Origin: CADEED01 sp039931065
GTDB lineage: Bacteria; Pseudomonadota; Gammaproteobacteria; Steroidobacterales; Steroidobacteraceae
Reading direction: 5' to 3'
DNA length: 64,000 nucleotides
Assembly (NCBI GenBank): GCA_039931065.1
Contig: JBDTSP010000017.1
Span: 21,500 to 85,499 of the forward strand
Part shown: one piece after another, positions 9,374-18,436 of the stretch
Numbering within the stretch: position 1 is the first letter of the stretch
Layout of the letters: each line of letters opens with the position of its first letter
The notes under the pieces: model-generated
Database searches by the model: none
What the model saw: only the letters and a program-made list of their open reading frames with translations
Told to the model about the DNA's origin: nothing
Translations under genes and position numbers: made by a program

Positions 9374-10981
9374 CTACTTCTTTTTCTTTTTGCCGTACTT
9401 CTTTTCGTACTCCGCGACTGTCTTGTCGTAATCCTCGCGCTGCTTCTGGTACTCGGCCTCGTTGCGGTCGCGCTCGATGATGTATTTCTGCGTGCGATCC
9501 AGTGTTTCCACTGCCCAGCGCCGCGCATCGTTATTACTCGCGTACCGGATCGCATCCATCAGATAGGGGATCATCTCGTCCGGCTTCTCGCGACGATTCT
9601 TGATGTTTGAGAGCGAGATCGCGATATCCGCGTTGCCGGGCGCGCGCTGATACGCCGACAACAAGGCCTCCTCGGCCAAATCCAGATTCTCGCCGAGCTC
9701 CGTTGCCGCGGTGCCGAAACCCCACAGCGCCTCGATGTCCTTGCCATTGTGCTGGATGGCTTCACCAAACCATTTCATCGCGCGTTTCAGATCGCGATCG
9801 TTCTGCGCACCCGAGCGTTTGCTCATCGGGTTGAACTCGCTCGCGGTCGACAACAATACCGTCGCGAGCTCGCGGCGCTGCAACCAGTCCGCCGCGGCGA
9901 GCAGCCCTTCGGCTCTGGCGGTCGCGAGGTCGAAGGCGGTATTGTCGTCTTCGAGTTGCGCGAGACGCGCGGCGAGGATGGCGGAGCGCGCTGCGTTGGG
10001 TTCCTTCTTCTCGATCGTCTGCACCAGCGGCCGGATGCGATCCGGATGGAAACGCGACTCGAGCATGACATCGACGAGGATTGCCATCGCGTCAGTCGGT
10101 TCGACGGGTTTGCCCGCGGCCAACGTGACCGGCGTGGTTTCGCCGATCTTGATCCCGCCCGAGCTCATTCGCGTGCTGCGCGAGTATTCACGCAGTTGTT
10201 TGTCGATCGCACCGAGGTCTTCGCCGAACGCCGTGCGCGATGACTCGGTCTGCGTGTGCAACGAGTTCATCTCGTTGAGGTACTTCATCATCTGGCCGCC
10301 GAAAGCGCGATTCTCGACAAGACCGTAGTGCACCGTCAGCCACGATTGGGCGTAGAAGTTGTCCGCCAGCTTGTGCGACCGGTACTCCGGGTCGTTCATG
10401 CTGACCTTGATCAGCCGCTCGAACGGAATCCAGTCGCGTTCGCGCAGGGTGTAGATGTGGTACAGCGGGATCTGCAGCACCGCCATGTTCTCTTTCGTAA
10501 ATACCGCGAGACCCATGAGCTCGGCGAGCCCTTCGTTGAACCACGGCGGATACTCGCCGGCGAACTGCGTCGCAAGATAGAAATGGGTGTACTCGTGCAG
10601 CACGGTGTGTACGGACTCTTCGCGCGGTGCGTCGCCGTTCATCGCCATGAAATTGGCGAAGTGCGCCTGCTGGAAAAAGCCCGCGACGTTCTGGCGCGGA
10701 ATCAGGTATTTGTTCCAGTCTGCGGTGCTCGAGATGATGATGGTGGTGGGAAACACGGTGCGGGAAGCGCGCCGGCCGAGACTCTTCTCGAGAGTGACGC
10801 GAAATTTCGCCAGGTCCTCGACGAATTGCCGCGCCTGGGTGCCGCTGCGCGAGGTGATGATCCTGAATTCGCCCGCGTCGTATTCCACGTAACGGCCGAT
10901 GCGCGCATCACCGGCATGCACCAGCGACGCACCCCACAGGTACGTGGCAACCACCAACAAGAGCCGCCGATACTTCATCAT
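9374..10981 (-). CDS. secreted gluzincin-type metalloprotease with TPR-like C-terminus
   Basis: 535 residues from the ATG at 10981, or one codon later; GGGAG precedes both. A signal peptide (KYRRLLLVVATYLWGASLVHAG) precedes a domain with HEYTH (His129, Glu130, His133) and the third zinc ligand in NEGLAE (Glu150), the pattern of peptidase MA-like gluzincins (DUF1570-like). The second half is helical and repeat-like (LLSAYQRAPGNADIAISLSN), consistent with TPRs, and the extreme C-terminus is a Lys-rich tail. Expected in the periplasm; substrate unknown. Divergent from the EamA gene. Confidence 0.82.
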   Translation of the reverse strand: MMKYRRLLLVVATYLWGASLVHAGDARIGRYVEYDAGEFRIITSRSGTQARQFVEDLAKFRVTLEKSLGRRASRTVFPTTIIISSTADWNKYLIPRQNVAGFFQQAHFANFMAMNGDAPREESVHTVLHEYTHFYLATQFAGEYPPWFNEGLAELMGLAVFTKENMAVLQIPLYHIYTLRERDWIPFERLIKVSMNDPEYRSHKLADNFYAQSWLTVHYGLVENRAFGGQMMKYLNEMNSLHTQTESSRTAFGEDLGAIDKQLREYSRSTRMSSGGIKIGETTPVTLAAGKPVEPTDAMAILVDVMLESRFHPDRIRPLVQTIEKKEPNAARSAILAARLAQLEDDNTAFDLATARAEGLLAAADWLQRRELATVLLSTASEFNPMSKRSGAQNDRDLKRAMKWFGEAIQHNGKDIEALWGFGTAATELGENLDLAEEALLSAYQRAPGNADIAISLSNIKNRREKPDEMIPYLMDAIRYASNNDARRWAVETLDRTQKYIIERDRNEAEYQKQREDYDKTVAEYEKKYGKKKKK

Positions 10982-11042
10982 CGCTCTCCCAGAGGCACGC
11001 GCTAAACTTACGCGCCCTCCCGCACCACGTCTATCTAGCGCC

Positions 11043-11942
11043 ATGACCGCCCACAACCGAGCGCTCCTCCAGATGCACATTTGCGTGGTGTTGTGGGGCA
11101 TCACCGCGATTCTCGGCAAACTCATCACTTTGCCGGCAATGCAGCTGGTGTGGTGGCGGATGTTGTTAGTCAGCGTGGCGCTGGCGTGTTTTCCGCGCGT
11201 CTGGCGTGCGCTGCGGACGATTCCGCCGCGTCTGATCCTCATCTACTGCGGCATCGGCTGCGTGGTGGCGCTCCACTGGCTTGCGTTCTATGGCTCGGTG
11301 AAGCTGGCGAACGCCTCCGTCGCCGCGACGACCATCGCACTGGCGCCAGCCGTCACGGCCGTGATCGAGCCCTTGATCACGGGCGCGCGCTTCGAACGAC
11401 ATAATCTCCTGCTCGGAATCCTCGTGGTTCCTGGCGTCGCGCTGGTCATGGGCGGGATCCCCGGGGATATGCACCTGGGCTTCTGGGTGGGCGTCGCGTC
11501 GGCGGCGCTCGCCGCCGTGTTCCTCGCATTGAACAAGCGTTTCCTGGGTCACCACGATGCAATGGCGGTGACCTGGCTCGAGCTTGGTGCGGGTTTCCTG
11601 CTGGTCGCAGCGCTCGCGCCATTCGTAGCCCCGGCTGGCGCAACCGTTGTCCTCCCCGATGTCTGCGATGGGGCGCTGCTGGTTGTCCTCGCCATCCTCT
11701 GCACCCTGATTCCCTTCGTGGTCTCGCTCGCAACGCTGCGGCACCTGTCCGCCTTCACCGCCCAGCTCGCGATCAACCTGGAACCGCTTTATGCAATCTC
11801 GATCGCGGTGCTGTTCCTGGGCGAGGCGCGCGAGCTCGACTCACTCTTCTATCTGGGAGTGGCGATCGTGCTCGCGGCGGTTTTCGGCCACGGCTGGCTG
11901 CAGTCCCGAAAAATACCCGCCGCCGTCCATATCAGTGATTGA
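11043..11942 (+). CDS. EamA/DMT family transporter
   Basis: 299 residues with ten predicted membrane helices in two repeated EamA halves; the N-terminal half begins with LLQMHICVVLWGITAILGKLI. The ATG at 11043 is chosen because the first helix follows directly; upstream in-frame codons overlap the divergent protease gene. Drug/metabolite transporters of this type export small metabolites or amino acids; substrate unknown. The stop overlaps the -35 element proposed for gltB. Confidence 0.88.
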   Translation: MTAHNRALLQMHICVVLWGITAILGKLITLPAMQLVWWRMLLVSVALACFPRVWRALRTIPPRLILIYCGIGCVVALHWLAFYGSVKLANASVAATTIALAPAVTAVIEPLITGARFERHNLLLGILVVPGVALVMGGIPGDMHLGFWVGVASAALAAVFLALNKRFLGHHDAMAVTWLELGAGFLLVAALAPFVAPAGATVVLPDVCDGALLVVLAILCTLIPFVVSLATLRHLSAFTAQLAINLEPLYAISIAVLFLGEARELDSLFYLGVAIVLAAVFGHGWLQSRKIPAAVHISD

Positions 11943-11966
11943 CCGACGAGTCTCCGTCTGTATGAT
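11939..11966 (+). promoter_or_regulatory. candidate sigma-70 promoter for gltBD
   Basis: TTGACC (11939-11944), a 16-base spacer and TATGAT (11961-11966). It lies about 140 bases upstream of gltB and overlaps the stop of the EamA gene. Pattern match only. Confidence 0.5.
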
Positions 11967-12044
11967 CTGACTCATATATATCTGACTGCTCCGTGCGCCT
12001 TCGCGGCCGCGCCTCCAGATGTAACCAATTGAAAACGAGGAAGT

Positions 12045-12063
12045 TATGAGCCGCTGGCTCATA
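12045..12063 (+). promoter_or_regulatory. perfect 8-bp inverted repeat in the gltB leader
   Basis: TATGAGCC, spacer GCT, GGCTCATA. It sits 48 bases before the gltB start, downstream of the proposed promoter, so it could be a regulator-binding dyad or an RNA hairpin in the leader. Confidence 0.5.
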
Positions 12064-12110
12064 GCGTGGGGAAGTTGCGCCCCGCGCGTTTGTGTTTGGA
12101 GGAGCCGAAA

Positions 12111-15100
12111 ATGACCGCGATTCGATTGGGACCACCTGCAAAGCAGGGCCTTTACGACCCTCAGTTCGAGCATGACGCCTGCGGCGTCGGCTTCATCGTG
12201 GACATCAAAGGTCGCAAATCGAACGCCGTCCTCAAGCAAGGCATCCAGATCCTCAAGAACCTCGATCATCGCGGCGCCAGCGGCTCCGAGGTCAACACCG
12301 GTGACGGAGCGGGCCTGCTCATGCAGATGCCGCACGCCTTCCTCAAGAAGGTCGCCAAGAAAGATGCGCGTATCGATCTGCCGGAACCCGGCCACTACGC
12401 CGCCGGCAACATCTTCATGCCGCGCAACGCGACGCAGCGCCGCAAGATCGAAGAAGTGTTCGCGCGAGTGGTGCAGGCCGAGGGCCAGGTGTATCTCGGC
12501 GCGCGCAGCGTGCCGACCAACAACTCCATGCTGGGGGAGACCGCGAAGGCTTCCGAGCCGTTCACGCGCCAGGTATTCATCGGCCGCGGTGCCGATACGC
12601 CCGACGAGGCGGAGTTCGAACGCAAGCTGTACGTCATCCGCAAACGCGCCTACAACGAGATCCGCGTCTCGACCATCGGCGGCGCGGAGTTCTGGTATGT
12701 AGTTAGCCTGTCGCACAAGACGCTGGTCTACAAGGGCATGCTCACCACGATGCAGCTCGACCAGTATTTCCTCGACCTGCAGAACCCGGCGATGGAAACG
12801 GCGATCGCGCTGGTGCACTCGCGTTTCAGCACGAACACGTTCCCGAGCTGGGACCGCGCGCATCCGTACCGCTGCATCGCGCACAACGGCGAGATCAACA
12901 CGCTGCGCGGAAACATCAACTGGATGCGCGCCCGCGAGGCCTTGTTCCAGTCGGAGATGTTCGGCGAGGATATCCAGAAGATCACGCCAATCATCAATCC
13001 GAACGGTTCGGATTCCTCGATGTTCGACAACGTGCTCGAGCTCATGGTGCTCGCCGGCCGCTCGATGCCGCACGCCGTGATGATGATGATCCCCGAGCCG
13101 TGGTCGAAACACGCCTCGATGGATCCGGCGCGCAGGGCCTTCTACCAGTACCACAGTAGTTTGATGGAGCCATGGGACGGCCCCGCCGACATCGCCTTCA
13201 CCGACGGCAAGCGCATCGGCGCGGTGCTCGACCGCAATGGCCTGCGCCCGGGCCGCTATTACGTCACGAAGGACGACCTCGTCGTGCTGGCCTCCGAGGC
13301 CGGCGTGCTGGATTTTCCGCCCGAGAACATCCTGCACAAGGGCCGGTTGCAGCCGGGCCGCATGTTCCTGGTCGACACCGAGCTTGGCCGCATCGTCGAA
13401 GACGAGGAGATCAAGGCGCAGATCATCAACGAGCGTCCGTACGCGGACTGGCTCAAGCAGCACCTCGTTCATCTGAAGGACCTGCCGGCCGCGCCCGAAA
13501 TGCCGCCACCGGAACCGGTGACGCTCGCCAAGCGCCAGGTTTCTTTCGGCTACACCTTCGAAGACCAGCGAATCCTGATGGCGCCGATGGCGCGCGATGG
13601 CAACGAAGGCGTCGGCTCCATGGGCAACGACACGCCGCTCGCGGCGCTGTCGCAAAAGTCGCGCATGTTGTACGACTATTTCAAGCAGCTCTTCGCGCAG
13701 GTGACGAACCCGCCCATCGACTGCATCCGTGAAGAAATCATCACGTCGTCGGATGTGTGGCTGGGGTCCGAAGGCAACCTGCTCGACCCGCGCCCGGCTG
13801 ATTGCCGCCGCCTCGAATTGAGCGGCCCCGTGCTGACCAATGAAGAGTTCGCCAAGGTAAGGCGCCTGTCGCTGCCGGGGCTCAAGGTGGGCACGTTGCG
13901 CATCCTGTTCCGCGCCGATCGTGGCGAAGACGGACTCGTGCAGGCCATCGAGGTGATGCGCGCGGAAGCCATGCGCCTGATCGACGAGGACGAGGTCAAC
14001 ATCCTGATCCTGTCCGATCGCGGCGTGAACAAGGAATTCGCGGCGATCCCGTCCCTGCTGGCCGTTTCGGGCCTGCATCACTTCCTGATCCGCCAGGGCC
14101 TGCGCATGAAAGTGTCGCTGGCGCTCGAAACCGGCGAGGCGCGCGAGGTGCATCACTTCGCGTTGCTCATCGGCTTCGGCTGCTCGGTCATCAACCCGTA
14201 TCTGGCCTTCGAAACGCTCGACGGCATGATCCGCGACGAGATGCTGCCGAACATCGAGCACAAGCTCGCGTGCAAGAACTTTGCGAAGGCCGCCGTCAAG
14301 GGTGTGGTCAAGGTCATGTCCAAGATGGGCATCTCGGCCGTGCAGAGTTATCACGGCGCGCAGGTGTTCGAGGCCGTGGGTCTGCGCCAGGACGTCATCG
14401 ACGAATACTTCTCCGGCACGGCGTCGCGCGTCGGCGGTGTCGGCCTCGATGTCATCGCACGTGAAGTGCTCCTTCGTCATACCGCCGCGTTCGCCGATCG
14501 CAAGCCGCAGAGCCAGACCGAACTGCCTTCGGGTGGTCAGTACCAGTGGCGCTCGGATGGCGAGTTCCACCTGTTCAACCCGGAAAGCATCCATCGCCTG
14601 CAGAAGTCGGTGCGCACGGGTTCGTATGCCACTTACCAGAGCTACGCCGAGCTGATCGACGATCGCGCGAAAAACCTGTCCACGTTGCGCGGCCTGCTCG
14701 ATTTCAAGCAGGGCGAAGCCATTCACATCGACGAAGTGGAATCCGTCGAGAGCCTCATGAAACGCTTCAAGACCGGCGCCATGAGCTACGGTTCGATCTC
14801 GAAGGAAGCGCACGAGACGCTCGCCATCGCGATGAACCGCGTGGGCGGCAAGAGCAACACGGGCGAAGGGGGCGAAGATGCGGATCGCTTCGTGCCGATG
14901 GAAAACGGCGACTCGAAGAATTCCGCCATCAAGCAGGTGGCGTCGGGCCGCTTCGGCGTCACCAGCCACTACCTGGTCAACGCGAAGGAGCTGCAGATCA
15001 AGATGGCGCAGGGCGCGAAGCCCGGCGAAGGCGGGCAGCTCCCGGGCACCAAGGTCTATCCGTGGATCGCGAAGACGCGCGGCACGACGGCGGGCGTGGG

Positions 15101-16721
15101 TCTCATCTCGCCGCCGCCACACCACGACATCTATTCGATCGAAGATCTGGCGGAACTCATCCACGATCTCAAGAACGCGAACCGCGACGCGCGCATCAGC
15201 GTGAAGCTGGTCGCGGAAGTGGGCGTGGGCACCATCGCAGCGGGCGTGGCGAAGGCACACGCCGACGTGGTGCTGATCTCCGGCGCCGACGGTGGAACGG
15301 GCGCATCGCCGCTCACCTCGCTGATGCACGCCGGCCTGCCGTGGGAACTCGGCCTCGCCGAGACGCACCAGACGCTGGTCATCAACAACTTGCGGTCGCG
15401 CATCGTCGTCGAGACCGATGGTCAGTTGAAGACCGGTCGCGACGTGGCCATCGCCGCGCTGCTGGGCGCCGAAGAGTTTGGTTTCGCCACCGCTCCGCTG
15501 GTCGCGGTCGGCTGCATCATGATGCGCGTGTGCCACCTCAATACCTGTCCGGCGGGCGTGGCCACGCAGGATCCGCGCCTGCGCGAGAGATTCTCGGGCA
15601 AGCCCGAGCACGCGGTGAATTTCATGCGGTTCATCGCGCAGCACCTGCGCGAAATCATGGCGCAACTCGGCTTCCGCAAGCTCGAAGACATGGTGGGCCG
15701 CGTCGACATGCTCGAGCCGCGCGCGGCCATCGACCACTGGAAGGCCAAGGGCTTCGACTTCAGCAACATCCTGTACGCGCCGGACGCCGGCCCCGAGATC
15801 GGCCGCTTCAAGCAGATCAACCAGGATCACGGCATCGACCGGTCGCTCGACGTCACCACGTTGTTAGGGCTGTGCGAGCCCGCGATCGCGCGCGGCGAGA
15901 AGGTGACGGCCGAAGTGCCCGTTCGCAACGTCAACCGCGTGGTGGGCACCATCACCGGCAGCGAAGTCACGAAGAAGTGGGGCGTGGCCGGACTTCCCGA
16001 CGACACCATCCAGATCAAGTTCAAGGGTTCCGCCGGCCAGAGCTTCGGCGCGTTCGTCCCGAACGGGATGAGCTTCGCGCTCGAAGGTGATGCCAACGAC
16101 TACTTCGGCAAGGGGTTGTCGGGCGGCAAGCTCGCGGTGTTTCCGTCGCCGCTGTCGCCGTTCGCCTCCGAGCAGAACATGATCATCGGCAACGTCGCTC
16201 TCTATGGGGCGACGAAGGGCGAAGTGTTCGTGCGCGGAATGGCGGGCGAACGTTTCGCCGTGCGCAACTCGGGTGTCGACACCGTCGTCGAGGCCGTCGG
16301 CGATCACGGCTGCGAATACATGACGGGCGGGCGCGTCGTCGTGCTCGGCCCGACGGGGCGCAATTTCGCGGCCGGCATGTCCGGCGGCATTGCCTACCTG
16401 CTCGACGAGAACAACGAATCCAATACGCGGATCAACGCGCAGATGGTCGACATCGAACGCGTCGAAGACCCGGCCGAGGCCGAAGCCCTGCGCGCGCTCA
16501 TCGAGAAACACGTTCAATTCACCGGCAGCGAACACGCCAAGGGCATTCTTGCGGCATGGGCCACGAAGCTGCCGAAGTTCGTGCGCGTCATCCCGAAGGA
16601 TTACAAGCGAGCGATGGCCTGTCTCAAGCGGGCACACGACCAGGGGTTGTCGGGCGACGAGGCGATCATGGCGGCGTTCGAAGAAAACGCGCGCGACCTG
16701 GCACGCGTCGGCGGAAACTGA
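12111..16721 (+). CDS. gltB: glutamate synthase (NADPH) large subunit
   Basis: 1536 residues, the usual GltB length. With GltD it converts glutamine and 2-oxoglutarate to two glutamates, the main ammonia-assimilation route at low nitrogen. The N-terminal class II glutaminase begins after a short propeptide at Cys24 (EHDACGVGF). The central and FMN-binding synthase domains follow (GTGASPLTSLMHAGLPWELGLAETHQ region), with three cysteines for the 3Fe-4S cluster (Cys1135, Cys1141, Cys1146; CIMMRVCHLNTC). The C-terminal GXGXG beta-helix domain ends the protein. GGAGGAG 6 bases before the ATG at 12111 sets the start. gltD follows after 30 bases, forming an operon. Confidence 0.98.
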   Translation: MTAIRLGPPAKQGLYDPQFEHDACGVGFIVDIKGRKSNAVLKQGIQILKNLDHRGASGSEVNTGDGAGLLMQMPHAFLKKVAKKDARIDLPEPGHYAAGNIFMPRNATQRRKIEEVFARVVQAEGQVYLGARSVPTNNSMLGETAKASEPFTRQVFIGRGADTPDEAEFERKLYVIRKRAYNEIRVSTIGGAEFWYVVSLSHKTLVYKGMLTTMQLDQYFLDLQNPAMETAIALVHSRFSTNTFPSWDRAHPYRCIAHNGEINTLRGNINWMRAREALFQSEMFGEDIQKITPIINPNGSDSSMFDNVLELMVLAGRSMPHAVMMMIPEPWSKHASMDPARRAFYQYHSSLMEPWDGPADIAFTDGKRIGAVLDRNGLRPGRYYVTKDDLVVLASEAGVLDFPPENILHKGRLQPGRMFLVDTELGRIVEDEEIKAQIINERPYADWLKQHLVHLKDLPAAPEMPPPEPVTLAKRQVSFGYTFEDQRILMAPMARDGNEGVGSMGNDTPLAALSQKSRMLYDYFKQLFAQVTNPPIDCIREEIITSSDVWLGSEGNLLDPRPADCRRLELSGPVLTNEEFAKVRRLSLPGLKVGTLRILFRADRGEDGLVQAIEVMRAEAMRLIDEDEVNILILSDRGVNKEFAAIPSLLAVSGLHHFLIRQGLRMKVSLALETGEAREVHHFALLIGFGCSVINPYLAFETLDGMIRDEMLPNIEHKLACKNFAKAAVKGVVKVMSKMGISAVQSYHGAQVFEAVGLRQDVIDEYFSGTASRVGGVGLDVIAREVLLRHTAAFADRKPQSQTELPSGGQYQWRSDGEFHLFNPESIHRLQKSVRTGSYATYQSYAELIDDRAKNLSTLRGLLDFKQGEAIHIDEVESVESLMKRFKTGAMSYGSISKEAHETLAIAMNRVGGKSNTGEGGEDADRFVPMENGDSKNSAIKQVASGRFGVTSHYLVNAKELQIKMAQGAKPGEGGQLPGTKVYPWIAKTRGTTAGVGLISPPPHHDIYSIEDLAELIHDLKNANRDARISVKLVAEVGVGTIAAGVAKAHADVVLISGADGGTGASPLTSLMHAGLPWELGLAETHQTLVINNLRSRIVVETDGQLKTGRDVAIAALLGAEEFGFATAPLVAVGCIMMRVCHLNTCPAGVATQDPRLRERFSGKPEHAVNFMRFIAQHLREIMAQLGFRKLEDMVGRVDMLEPRAAIDHWKAKGFDFSNILYAPDAGPEIGRFKQINQDHGIDRSLDVTTLLGLCEPAIARGEKVTAEVPVRNVNRVVGTITGSEVTKKWGVAGLPDDTIQIKFKGSAGQSFGAFVPNGMSFALEGDANDYFGKGLSGGKLAVFPSPLSPFASEQNMIIGNVALYGATKGEVFVRGMAGERFAVRNSGVDTVVEAVGDHGCEYMTGGRVVVLGPTGRNFAAGMSGGIAYLLDENNESNTRINAQMVDIERVEDPAEAEALRALIEKHVQFTGSEHAKGILAAWATKLPKFVRVIPKDYKRAMACLKRAHDQGLSGDEAIMAAFEENARDLARVGGN

Positions 16722-16751
16722 GCCACAAAATACAAGAACAGAAGTAGATAG

Positions 16752-18236
16752 ATGGGAAAGCCAACAGGATTTATCGAGTATCTGCGCGAACTGCCGGTGG
16801 ATCGTGCGCCCGCCGAACGCGTGCGCGACTGGAACGAGTTCCACCACCACATGGACGAGAAACGTCTGCGTCAGCAGGGTGCGCGTTGCATGGACTGCGG
16901 TGTGCCGTTCTGCCACACGGGCAAGCTGATTTCCGGCATGGCCTCGGGCTGCCCGGTGAACAACCTCATTCCCGAGTGGAACGATCTGGTGTTCCGTGGA
17001 TTGTGGCGCGAGGCGCTCGATCGCCTGCATCGGACCAACAACTTCCCGGAGTTCACCGGCCGTGTGTGCCCGGCGCCTTGTGAAGGTTCGTGCGTTCTCG
17101 GGATCAATGCGCCCCCGGTCACCATCAAGAACATCGAGAACGCGATCGTCGACAAGGGCTTTGAAGAAGGCTGGATCGTCGCCGAGCCGCCAACCACGCG
17201 ATCGGGAAAGAAAGTCGCGGTGATCGGTTCGGGCCCTGCGGGCCTCGCGGCCGCGGCGCAGTTGAACAAGGCCGGCCATCTCGTGACCGTGCTCGAGCGC
17301 GCCGATCGCCCCGGCGGGTTGCTGACCTATGGCATCCCGAACATGAAGCTCGACAAAAAAGCCGTGGTTGCACGCCGCATCTCGCTCCTGGAGAAGGAAG
17401 GCGTCAAATTCGTCTGCAATGCGACGGTTGGCGAAAACGTCGAGGCCGAATTGCTCGCCAAGGACTTCGACGCAACGGTCATCTGCACCGGCGCCACGGT
17501 GCCGCGCGATTTGCCGGTCGAAGGCCGCGCGCTGAAGGGCGTGCACTTCGCGATGGATTTCCTCACGCTGAGCACCCAGTCGGTGTTGAAGGGCCAACCG
17601 GACGCAACCACCATCCACGCGAAGGGCAAGGACGTCATCGTGCTCGGCGGCGGCGACACCGGCACCGACTGCGTCGGCACCTCCGTGCGACATGGATGCA
17701 AGAGCATCACGCAGATCGAGATCATGGCGATGCCGCCGATGGATCGCGCCGCGGACAATCCGTGGCCCGAATGGCCCAAGGTCTACAAGATGGATTACGG
17801 CCAGGAAGAGGCCGCCGCGAAATTCGGTGGCGATCCGCGCGTCTACTTGACCACCGTGAAGAAGTTCAAGGATGACGGCGCCGGCAATCTGGCCGCCGTG
17901 ATCACCGTGAACATCCAATGGGAAAAGAACGACAAGGGTCAGTTCATCCCGGTCGAGCAACCCGGCAGCGAGAAGGAACATCCCGCGCAGCTCGTGTTGC
18001 TGGCCATGGGTTTCCTGGGTCCCGAGCAGGCGCTGCTCAAGGATCTGAAAATCGAGACCGACCCGCGTTCGAACGTGAAGGCCGAGTACGGCAAATACGG
18101 CACGAGCGTCCCGGGTGTATTCGCCGCCGGCGACGCGCGCCGCGGGCAGAGCCTGGTCGTGTGGGCCATCAACGAAGGCCGCGGCGCCGCGCGCGAGTGC
18201 GACCGCTGGCTGATGGGCGCGACCGAACTGCCCTAG
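16752..18236 (+). CDS. gltD: glutamate synthase (NADPH) small subunit
   Basis: 494 residues. It passes electrons from NADPH through FAD and 4Fe-4S clusters to the FMN of GltB. Cysteine clusters occur at about residues 46-68 (RCMDCGVPFC, SGCPVNN) and about 100-112 (CPAPCEGSC). The FAD-binding motif is VIGSGPAGLAAA (about 157-168) and the NADPH-binding motif is VLGGGDTGTDC. The C-terminal FAD segment VFAAGDARRGQSLVVWAINEG is intact. Co-transcribed with gltB; repeat A2 lies just after the stop. Confidence 0.97.
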   Translation: MGKPTGFIEYLRELPVDRAPAERVRDWNEFHHHMDEKRLRQQGARCMDCGVPFCHTGKLISGMASGCPVNNLIPEWNDLVFRGLWREALDRLHRTNNFPEFTGRVCPAPCEGSCVLGINAPPVTIKNIENAIVDKGFEEGWIVAEPPTTRSGKKVAVIGSGPAGLAAAAQLNKAGHLVTVLERADRPGGLLTYGIPNMKLDKKAVVARRISLLEKEGVKFVCNATVGENVEAELLAKDFDATVICTGATVPRDLPVEGRALKGVHFAMDFLTLSTQSVLKGQPDATTIHAKGKDVIVLGGGDTGTDCVGTSVRHGCKSITQIEIMAMPPMDRAADNPWPEWPKVYKMDYGQEEAAAKFGGDPRVYLTTVKKFKDDGAGNLAAVITVNIQWEKNDKGQFIPVEQPGSEKEHPAQLVLLAMGFLGPEQALLKDLKIETDPRSNVKAEYGKYGTSVPGVFAAGDARRGQSLVVWAINEGRGAARECDRWLMGATELP

Positions 18237-18242
18237 GCGGCA

Positions 18243-18318
18243 AAGTAGTACCGGGTAGGGATTGAGCGGACGACGGCGCTTGTGCGTCGGGTCACTCGAT
18301 CCCTACCCGGCACTACTT
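18243..18318. repeat. long inverted repeat A2 (GTAGTACCGGG family)
   Basis: 20-bp arms at 18243-18262 and 18299-18318 with one mismatch; same arm sequence as A1 apart from one base (GGGTAGGGAT for GGGCAGGGAT), different loop. It lies 7 bases after the gltD stop, between convergent genes. Confidence 0.85.
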
Positions 18319-18436
18319 CCATGTCCTGCATCCGTCGCCGAATTTCCGCCGTAAGTTCTGATCAGCTACGGTTTGTCGCTGCTCGTTCGGCGGCGGGGTC
18401 GGTGCCGGTCATAACGGTTCCGGTGCCGGCCTTCTT

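Noticed and set aside
11841..15830. A 1329-codon open frame antisense to gltB
   Set aside because: High-GC shadow of gltB, whose protein is unmistakable; composition is His/Arg/Asp-rich with no domain.
15864..17981. A 705-codon antisense frame over gltB/gltD
   Set aside because: Same shadow effect; no ribosome site and no recognisable motif.
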